From CAXTTV01 sp964247295 (GTDB lineage: Bacteria; Chloroflexota; Ktedonobacteria; Ktedonobacterales; Ktedonobacteraceae), in NCBI GenBank assembly GCA_964247295.1, contig CAXTTV010000103.1, positions 1 to 17,136 of the forward strand: a stretch of 17,136 bases of DNA. Reading direction: 5' to 3'. Both the position numbers and the translations under genes were made by a program. Positions 7,764 to 13,082 of this stretch are shown one piece after another (position 1 is the stretch's first letter; each line of letters starts with the position of its first letter). The notes beneath the pieces are model-generated. The model had not been told where the DNA came from. It saw nothing but the letters and a program-made list of their open reading frames with translations, and ran no database searches.

Positions 7764-8561
7764 ATGACTCTTTCGTTTTTTCATATCGATGCTTTTGCTC
7801 ACCAATTATTTACAGGAAATCCCGCAGCCGTTTGTATTCTAGATACGCATCTGAGCGAGAGCAGTATGCAGCAGATCGCGCAGGAGATGAACCTGCCCGC
7901 CACCGCCTTCGTGCAAAGAAAGGACAATCGTTGGAATTTACGCTGGTTCAGCCCGACAGTAGAACTCGCGCTCTGTGGCCATGGGACGCTGGCGAGCGCG
8001 CATGCCCTACGAGAATATGCGGGATCGCTGGACACTGAGACGATCCACTTCACCACACAGGCAGGAGTATTGACGGCAACATATAAGGGAGAGTGGATTG
8101 AATTAAACTTTCCCGCCATCGCGATCAAGCCAGTGGAGATACAACAACATCTTTTTAATGCACTCAAAGCAATTCCTCAATTCGTTGGGCGTGGAAGCCT
8201 GGATCTCCTGCTAGAAATGCAGAGTGAGGATGTTGTGCGCCATCTACAACCCGATCTAGAAGCACTGAAGGTCGCCACACCCGGAGTTCGTGGCGTCATT
8301 GTCACCAGTCGCGCGGAGGGTCAGGGATATGATTTTGTGTCACGCTTCTTCGCGCCTTCCACCGGGATCGCGGAAGATCCCGTTACGGGCTCCGCGCACT
8401 GCTGTCTTGGTCCCTTCTGGAGTGAGCGTCTTGGCAAAGATGATCTGGTCGGATACCAGGCCTCGAAACGTGGCGGAATAGTGCGTGTGCGTCTGGATGG
8501 AGAACGCGTGCGGCTTAGTGGGCAGGCAGTCACGCTTGCGCGTGGAGAAGTGCGTCTATAA
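7764..8561 (+). CDS. PhzF family protein lacking the catalytic glutamate
   Basis: This 265-residue protein has the two-lobed diaminopimelate-epimerase-like fold of the PhzF family (isomerases; PhzF itself acts in phenazine synthesis). Family marks run in order: FHIDAFAHQLFTGNPAAV at the N-terminus, EMNLPATAF at 41-49, LRWFSPTVELALCGHGTLA at 59-77, and FAPSTGIAEDPVTGSAH at 196-212. Of the three residues important in PhzF (Glu45, His74, Asp208), His and Asp are kept as His73 and Asp205. The Glu position (NLSE-T/S in relatives) is Ala46, codon GCC at 7899. The protein may therefore do different chemistry or bind without catalysis. The ATG follows a strong GAGAGGTG. No phenazine genes are nearby, so a phenazine role is not implied. 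Confidence 0.9.
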   Translation: MTLSFFHIDAFAHQLFTGNPAAVCILDTHLSESSMQQIAQEMNLPATAFVQRKDNRWNLRWFSPTVELALCGHGTLASAHALREYAGSLDTETIHFTTQAGVLTATYKGEWIELNFPAIAIKPVEIQQHLFNALKAIPQFVGRGSLDLLLEMQSEDVVRHLQPDLEALKVATPGVRGVIVTSRAEGQGYDFVSRFFAPSTGIAEDPVTGSAHCCLGPFWSERLGKDDLVGYQASKRGGIVRVRLDGERVRLSGQAVTLARGEVRL

Positions 8562-8596
8562 TGTCATGAATGGTCTAAGCCTATGGCTTGACGTTC

Positions 8597-8625
8597 TTGT
8601 TTATGAGACCAACGAGCAGGATAAC
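8597..8625 (+). promoter_or_regulatory. Possible promoter upstream of the Uma2-family gene
   Basis: TTGTTT at 8597-8602 and GATAAC at 8620-8625 are separated by 17 bases, 129 bases before the chosen ATG. The match is moderate. A small hairpin with a T-run follows directly at 8630-8646, so transcripts from here would meet a possible terminator. Confidence 0.25.
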
Positions 8626-8629
8626 TAAA

Positions 8630-8646
8630 AGCGGGTCGCTATTTTT
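8630..8646 (+). terminator. Weak terminator candidate after the PhzF-family gene
   Basis: The short stem AGCG (8630-8633) / CGCT (8637-8640) is followed by five T residues at 8642-8646 and preceded by an A-run. The stem is only four pairs, so strength is doubtful. A bulged hairpin at 8573-8592 lies closer to the gene but has no clean T-run. Confidence 0.3.
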
Positions 8647-8754
8647 CCACCGGATCAGAGTTCTCATCATATCATGTGCCAACGCTCTCTTTGGTATGGT
8701 ACACTGACCGGCAAAGGGATGATCGTCCATTTTAGCTATGCACTGGAGGATGGT

Positions 8755-9405
8755 ATGGCAACAAATCCCCAATACGAGGGGTCACACCGATCGGGATGGC
8801 CAGCCAAGGGCAAAAGTATGACTGAGGACGCCTATCGTGAATTGGAGCGCCTCTCTCATGATCATAAATATGAGTATATCAATGGCACAGCCTATATGAT
8901 GTCTGGCGGTAGTGTGGCTCACGACCGAATCAATCGCAACATCGGTAATGCCCTTGATCGCCAGCTTAGTGCTGGTTCCTGTACAGTCTTTGGAGTGGAC
9001 GTGCAGGTATTGATTGGTATGAAGCAAAATGGAAAGCCTCATTATGTCTATCCAGATGCGACGGTTTCCTGCGATCGTGCTGATATACGCCCCCACAATA
9101 CGTTAAACACATCTCGGTGCCGGGTGGTGCACGTGCACTCTCCCGTAACACAAGACCGCGACCGGGGCCTCAAGATGAAAGCGTACCAGCAGTATCCCAC
9201 GATCCAAGAAATTGTGCTGGTGAGCCAGTTTGCGCAGTATGTCGAAGTCTGGCAGCGTCAAGAACAGGAGCCAGACAATCTGAAAGCCTGGTCCTATCGC
9301 CACTATAGGCCGGGTGACATGATCAATTTTGCCAGCATTGCAGTGCAGATTGAGATTGGGGAGTTCTATCGAGGACTCGAGTTTGACGAGGGAGAGGACG
9401 AATAA
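8755..9405 (+). CDS. Uma2 family (DUF820) nuclease-like protein with altered active site
   Basis: This is a 216-residue protein of the Uma2/DUF820 family, a PD-(D/E)xK-type fold common in cyanobacteria and Chloroflexota and usually labelled a putative endonuclease of unknown role. The N-terminal family motif YEYINGTAYMMSGGS is present, as are the core Pro-Asp at residues 100-101 (YPDATVSCD) and the later DRGLKMKAYQQYPTIQEIVLV segment. The conserved VEVLSP block reads VVHVHSP, which puts His126 where the second acidic ligand belongs, so catalysis is doubtful. I choose the ATG at 8755 because GGAGG lies five bases before it (8745-8749). An in-frame ATG 27 codons upstream has no ribosome site and adds sequence unlike the family. 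A strong terminator lies 170 bases downstream. Confidence 0.85.
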   Translation: MATNPQYEGSHRSGWPAKGKSMTEDAYRELERLSHDHKYEYINGTAYMMSGGSVAHDRINRNIGNALDRQLSAGSCTVFGVDVQVLIGMKQNGKPHYVYPDATVSCDRADIRPHNTLNTSRCRVVHVHSPVTQDRDRGLKMKAYQQYPTIQEIVLVSQFAQYVEVWQRQEQEPDNLKAWSYRHYRPGDMINFASIAVQIEIGEFYRGLEFDEGEDE

Positions 9406-9575
9406 GTACCCCTCTCAGAAATTACTCTATGAAAATGGGCTTCCACCACTGGACCCTGTCCAGTTTGTAGCGGAACGTGTCATTATCCTTGCGGGTGGCA
9501 AAGTAAAAAGTTCCCTTTCACCAAAAGAATCTTAAACAGCTTAATACCTTAATATTGGCTATCCAGTAAAAAATC

Positions 9576-9607
9576 AAAGGCCATCCTCAACATTGAGGAT
9601 GGCCTTT
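9576..9607. terminator. Strong rho-independent terminator, probably bidirectional
   Basis: A perfect 15-bp inverted repeat has arms 9576-9590 and 9593-9607. It begins with AAA and ends with TTT, and an A-run precedes it at 9568-9573. It is GC-rich at the core (GGCC) and could end Uma2-family transcription on the plus strand or act in reverse. Few sites in the window are clearer. Confidence 0.8.
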
Positions 9608-9643
9608 CACATACGATGACTTTTTCAATGATTTCTTTTTTCA

Positions 9644-9674
9644 GTGCATTTTTTGCAACCAATGCGCTTTTTTT
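9644..9674 (+). terminator. Second hairpin with a seven-T run
   Basis: The 7-bp stem 9644-9650 with 9661-9667 includes one G-U pair and a 10-base loop. It is followed directly by seven T residues (9668-9674). It may back up the stronger hairpin 40 bases upstream. It overlaps the presumed sigma promoter, so one of the two readings may be wrong. Confidence 0.4.
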
Positions 9675-9713
9675 GGATTATAGCAGTGAGAAATAAACAT
9701 TACAACAGAAAGC

Positions 9714-10340
9714 ATGACGATGGACCAGACTAATGAGACGCTTACAAGGCTGCTTGCCCACGATGTCCATCACCATTTTCAGCAAGTAGTCCTGACCTAT
9801 CAACATCATCTGTACACCTTCGCTCTCCGCTTGACCGGTAGCCCATAGGATGCTGAAGATGTTGTGCAAGAAACCTTTGTGAAAGTCTACGCGACCTTGC
9901 TCAATTATTCCAATGAACGCATTCAAGCTCTCAAGCTCCGACCATGGGTGTACAAAATTACACTCAATGTATTTCGTCATCACATTCGTTCACAGGTCCA
10001 GATTCTCCCCCTCGACCTCTCGTATGAACATCACCATCTGAGCCTGAAGGGGAATGATACAGATCAACCCGAACCTATTTTTGAGGAACAAGAGACCTGG
10101 CTGGAAATTGAAGACCTCGTAGCACAACTTCCGACGAGGTATCGCGTCGCTATCGTCTGCTATTACTTCGAGCACCTTTCCTATCAGGAGACTGCCGAAC
10201 AATTCGATCAGCCACAGGGCACGGTGAAATCCACCATCTCTCGTGGAGTGCGTCTTCTCCGAGCCGCATGTACACGTCGAGCCGCAGGAAACGAGAATCT
10301 ACCATGGAAGAACAACAACCAGAAAAAGCACCGGGCGTAG
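9714..10340 (+). pseudogene. ECF-type sigma-70 family factor interrupted by an in-frame amber codon
   Basis: The frame from the ATG at 9714 encodes a sigma-70 family (ECF-like) factor of about 208 residues. Region 2 spans the amber: YQHHLYTFALRLTGSP, then TAG at 9846-9848, then DAEDVVQETFVKVYATLL in the same frame. Region 4 is intact: LPTRYRVAIVCYYFEHLSYQETAEQF followed by the helix-turn-helix end QPQGTVKSTISRGVRLLR. One C-to-T change (CAG to TAG) would explain the stop. The 3' part could start at GTG 9864 but would lack the start of region 2, which binds RNA polymerase and the -10 element. I therefore call a recent pseudogene. TAG is also an ordinary stop elsewhere in the window, so recoding is unlikely; a sequencing error or suppression remains possible. 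Confidence 0.8.
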
Positions 10341-10675
10341 AACAACAACCAGCCCGCTATCAAGCGCCAGATACGCTTTTGGAGATGGTGCTCCGCCGAA
10401 CGGAACCTTCTGGGACCCGCAGCCCAGCGGCGCGACGAGATGGCCCACCGTTTCCTCTTCGTGGCACCCGTCATGGCTCCCCTGGGCACGGGTCCGCACG
10501 CGACCCGATCTACGGACGATGGCACCGTGTGAGAAGACCCTTCCTGACTTTCCCAACAGACTCGCGATGCTCTTCATCTTCCTACAGTACGTCCCATCTA
10601 TTTCTGCTTCCTTCCAAAAGCTGGAAAGACGATAAAGGTATAGACAAGGCAGCCAACACAGACGTTGAAAACTGA
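10304..10675 (+). CDS. Doubtful ORF overlapping the sigma gene end; possible decayed anti-sigma gene
   Basis: The ATG at 10304 overlaps the last 37 bases of the sigma gene, as sigma/anti-sigma pairs often do. The first 35 residues look like a real soluble N-terminus (MEEQQPEKAPGVEQQ, then QAPDTLLEMVLRR). After about residue 35 the sequence becomes Arg/Pro/Gly/Ser-rich and low in information, and its last 78 bases lie opposite the DUF4395 gene. This suggests a frameshift or deletion that replaced the original C-terminal part, in particular any membrane segment. A second frame from about 10425 to 10530 (DEMAHRFLFVAPVMAPLG) looks more protein-like and may be the displaced continuation. I do not recognise a family. 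Confidence 0.25.
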   Translation: MEEQQPEKAPGVEQQPARYQAPDTLLEMVLRRTEPSGTRSPAARRDGPPFPLRGTRHGSPGHGSARDPIYGRWHRVRRPFLTFPTDSRCSSSSYSTSHLFLLPSKSWKDDKGIDKAANTDVEN

Positions 10676-11044
10676 TTCCAAGATGGCAAAACACATGAGA
10701 ATGAGGCTGATAGCAACACTGACTCTACGATTGACCGCAAAAAAACCAAGTGTGGCAGCCGAAAAGAGAAATCCAACTCGTGCCGCGAAAACCTTGGGAG
10801 CCTTATCGGTCTTCACTTCAGGCAATTTGAGGAACTTCACAAGCTGTGCGCTCAGCCAGCTCCCAGGGCTATACCGTAACAAGGTAAATGCGCGAATAAA
10901 AAAATCAATCAAGAGCACACCAATAAGAAGAATGTTGCCTGTCCAGGCAAAGAGCGCCACCGTTGTCGCCACCAAAAAGCCTGTCATCCGGGCTGTATTC
11001 TCGTTCACACGCTCAGATGAAATGGGACAGAGAATGTTTTGCAA
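10598..11044 (-). CDS. DUF4395 family integral membrane protein
   Basis: This 148-residue membrane protein matches DUF4395: CPISSERVNENTARM near the start, IDFFIRAFTLLRYSP at 46-60, DKAPKVFAARVGFLFS at 80-95, and LESVFNVCVGCLVY at 122-135 with the conserved Cys-x2-Cys (C129, C132). Four membrane helices are likely: about 20-35, 37-53, 88-104 and 109-140, the last long or split. The frame opens further upstream, but GGAGG (11054-11050) stands five bases before a TTG at 11044. That start gives the usual short leader before CPI, so I use it. DUF4395 proteins often sit near thioredoxin-like or rhodanese genes and are thought to be redox-linked; no such partner is here. It converges on the decaying sigma region. 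Confidence 0.85.
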   Translation of the reverse strand: MQNILCPISSERVNENTARMTGFLVATTVALFAWTGNILLIGVLLIDFFIRAFTLLRYSPGSWLSAQLVKFLKLPEVKTDKAPKVFAARVGFLFSAATLGFFAVNRRVSVAISLILMCFAILESVFNVCVGCLVYTFIVFPAFGRKQK

Positions 11045-11110
11045 GGGATCCTCCAAGTAGATTACTCTATCTAAATATATTACTATCAATATGTATTCTA
11101 ACTGCTGAAC

Positions 11111-11290
11111 TCAATTACTCGGCGATTGTCGCGAATGTTTTTTACCCCAAATTGTATTACAGTTAAAATCTCCAATGACTACTAATGCTTGTCTCCACAG
11201 AAAGCTTTTATTGCGCAAAGCTAGATATGTAGAGACTCCACTCCCTTCTTCCCATAAAACTACTACGAAGCATGTCTGGTTTGTTGATTG
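11111..11290 (-). pseudogene. Fragment of an endonuclease/exonuclease/phosphatase (EEP) family gene
   Basis: About 59 codons are open on the minus strand with no start, ending at TGA (11113-11111). The segment VVIGDFNCNTIWGKKH (about 11180-11135) carries the GDFNxN core of the EEP superfamily (DNase I/exonuclease III-like phosphodiesterases), in which the Asp and Asn are catalytic. The usual form is GDFNSNxIWD followed by a His-containing loop; here the Asp after IW is Gly and the frame stops soon after. Only a short central piece of a roughly 220-350-residue family survives, so this is a remnant. It runs in the same frame directly behind the beta-helix remnant's stop codon. Confidence 0.4.
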
Positions 11291-11608
11291 TCACATCACC
11301 TGAAGCTTCTGTACCTCTGGACAAAGACTTATAAGGTATGCACCAGAGAGTACGGCAATTCCTTGCCATTGTTTCGTATTATAAGCAGTCGCACAATCAA
11401 TGACAATATCATCGAAAAGCTGATGACCGTCCCACTGAACAATAATTAACCCTCCATCCTTAGAGGTCGCGGTGCCTGTAACATCATGGACAAAAACATT
11501 TTTGATATAGATGTGGCGCGATACCAGGGTACTCTTACTCGTGCCACTCACATACATTCCATATAGGCTCCCACCCGTTGTTTCTATATTGCTGATGTCC
11601 CATGCTGG
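11291..11608 (-). pseudogene. Fragment of a right-handed beta-helix (pectate-lyase-like) protein
   Basis: About 105 codons run from a TAA at 11611-11609 to a TGA at 11293-11291. The text has the short repeating strands of a parallel beta-helix, as in RHIYIKNVFVHDVTGT, FDDIVIDCATAYNT and KQWQGIAV. These occur in pectate lyases and other exported polysaccharide-active proteins. The product would be far shorter than any known member, and both ends are cut, so I read it as a truncated gene. An internal ATG at 11557 would give 88 residues, but it has no convincing ribosome site. Its upstream edge meets the MmgE/PrpD remnant at 11609-11612. Confidence 0.5.
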
Positions 11609-11612
11609 TTAA

Positions 11613-12684
11613 AAAGTTTTACGATCCGAAAAGCCAGACCAGGTGCCCGGAGCACAGTTCCTACGCGCCGCCATCCTCGGGTTCGAAGTCGGACCACGCG
11701 TCGGGCTCGCCCTCCATGGAGCACATATGCTTTCCCGTGGCTGGCATTCAGGTGCCGTATTCGGCACCTTCTCTAGCGCGGCGGCAGTAGGCTCCGTACT
11801 CAATCTCGATCCAGCAGGCTTCGAGGACGCATTTGGACTCGCCGGGACGCAATCCTCTGGACTGATGGCGGCACAATTCGAGTCAATGGGCAAACGAATG
11901 CATCATGGCTTCGCTTCACGAAATGGTCTGTATGCTGCCTTTCTCGCCTCTGGTGGATACACCGGCATTAAGCAGATCTTTGAACGCTCGTATGGGGGCT
12001 TCCTTTCCAACCTTTGGGGAGGGACATGACCCTGATGCCAGCCAGATCACAAAGGCTCTGGGTGAGCGCTGGGAAACAATGAACATTCAGGTGAAGCCCT
12101 ATGCCGCAATGGCTGCTCTCCATGCCCCTCTCGATACCCTGTTCGATCTCTCTCAACACCGAAACCTCCGCCCAGAGGACATTCTCCACATTGAGGTCGA
12201 TATGGCCGATGCCGCGTTCCAGCATAGCTGGTGGCACCTCGAACGCCCACTCACCTCTATCGCCGCACAAATGAATGTCGCCTATGCCCTGGCAGTTGCC
12301 ATCATCGATGGGACTGCCTCTCTCCACCAATTCTCCCCACAGCGCATCTCACAAGACGATGTGTGGGAACTCATCCCCAAAATCACCGCCCACCATGACC
12401 CTGACTTTGATACAGGCGGCCCAACCGCACGAGGGTCTACACGCATACGCATCTTCTTCACCGACGGCACACACCTCGAAGGCTTCCGTTCCTTCCCTAA
12501 AATAATCACGCACCCACTCGCGAACGAGCAGATCGCCACCAAATTCCGCACCCTCACATACACGATTCTCGATCCCACTCGTCAGGCTGCCATCGAAGCC
12601 CCCGTCCTCCAACTCGAGACCCTTCCGGACTTGACCACCCTCTGCCATCTCTTGGCACCACCCGTCAATGCGCTCTTTGACTGA
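11613..12684 (+). pseudogene. MmgE/PrpD family gene, 5'-truncated and frameshifted
   Basis: The MmgE/PrpD family includes 2-methylcitrate dehydratase and cis-aconitate decarboxylase, normally about 450 residues. Here about 357 codons remain in two frames. The first (11613-12008) carries FLRAAILGFEVGPRVG, SRGWHSGAVFGTF, SSGLMAAQFESMGKRMHHGFASRNGLYAAFLA and GGYTGIKQIFERSYGGFLS. The second continues from TFGEGHDPDASQITKALGERWETMNIQVKPYA to the TGA at 12682. Removing one A from the AA at 12009-12010 joins them exactly. The first ~110-120 residues are missing: an in-frame TAA at 11610-11612 marks the break, at the same place as the neighbouring beta-helix fragment. The two lesions together support a pseudogene. 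Confidence 0.82.
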
Positions 12685-12960
12685 TCTCCAAAATCATCAA
12701 GGAACTTCCACACCCAAATGTCCCAACCCCTCCATCTGCTACGTCAAGAAACATCATCTCGTGTTGGCAACCATTCCACCCCGGTTAGGATATCCTTATC
12801 TTCAGCGCGTTTTGGGGAGAGTCATTAAACGGATTGTTCCCATCCCAGTGGCACAATCTGGGCACAGGCAATACCCTCTCTGAGGCTATTTAGTTGTCTA
12901 GAGTCTCTTATTCAAAAAGTATTGACCCTTGTAGTCGCCCATCGCGAAACGCATGTACAA

Positions 12961-12990
12961 TTGCTATGTATATATGTGGTATGCTATAAA
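12961..12990 (+). promoter_or_regulatory. Candidate GH43 promoter
   Basis: TTGCTA at 12961-12966 and TATAAA at 12985-12990 are separated by 18 bases. An alternative -10, TATGCT, overlaps at 12980-12985. The -10 lies inside the left arm of the palindrome, so a bound repressor would block polymerase directly. Confidence 0.4.
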
Positions 12991-13027
12991 ACGCTTACAA
13001 CGTTGTAAGCGTTTTATAGCATACCAC
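12976..13027. promoter_or_regulatory. 52-nt perfect palindrome with LacI-type operator core
   Basis: Bases 12976-13027 are a perfect inverted repeat of 26 positions per arm with no loop, centred between 13001 and 13002. The core TTACAACGTTGTAA has the central CG and TGTAA/TTACA halves typical of LacI-family operators. The flanking TGTAAGCGTTT on each side reads as a second, overlapping half-site set. It overlaps the presumed -10 and start point of the GH43 gene, 55 bases before its ATG, which fits sugar-responsive repression. It could also fold as a hairpin in the leader RNA, but no T-run follows, so termination is unlikely. Confidence 0.65.
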
Positions 13028-13082
13028 CTTGAGCAACACACAATCTCTCACAAGTTTTGCATTCATTCAAAGGAGACATGTC

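Larger units (their letters stand above)
9406..9713. other. Intergenic region between the Uma2-family and sigma genes
   Basis: This region carries two hairpins, listed separately, and a promoter-like pair for the sigma gene: TTGCAA at 9653-9658 and ATTATA at 9677-9682, with an 18-base spacer. Bases 9406-9535 stay open in one frame that overlaps the Uma2-family gene. Its end (VAERVIILAGGKV) faintly recalls the tail of an ABC ATPase, but there is no start or ribosome site and I do not call a gene. Confidence 0.4.
12685..13082. other. Regulatory intergenic region upstream of GH43
   Basis: Bases 12685-12950 hold nothing I can identify; a 71-codon ORF at 12668-12883 overlaps the pseudogene end and has no support. 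The right third carries the GH43 promoter candidate and the palindromic operator described below, then a leader of about 55 bases ending in AAAGGAG (13069-13075) seven bases before the ATG. Confidence 0.5.

Noticed and set aside
9406..9535. Open frame ending in VAERVIILAGGKV, faintly like an ABC ATPase tail
   Set aside because: No start codon in context, no Walker or signature motif, and too short to support a remnant call.
9846..9848. Amber codon as evidence of genetic-code change or pyrrolysine use
   Set aside because: TAG serves as a normal stop for the sigma gene (10338-10340) and the DUF4395 gene, and the protein family has no pyrrolysine precedent.
12349..12648. Minus-strand ORF opposite the MmgE/PrpD remnant
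   Set aside because: The plus strand carries clear family motifs through this stretch, so the ORF is a shadow.
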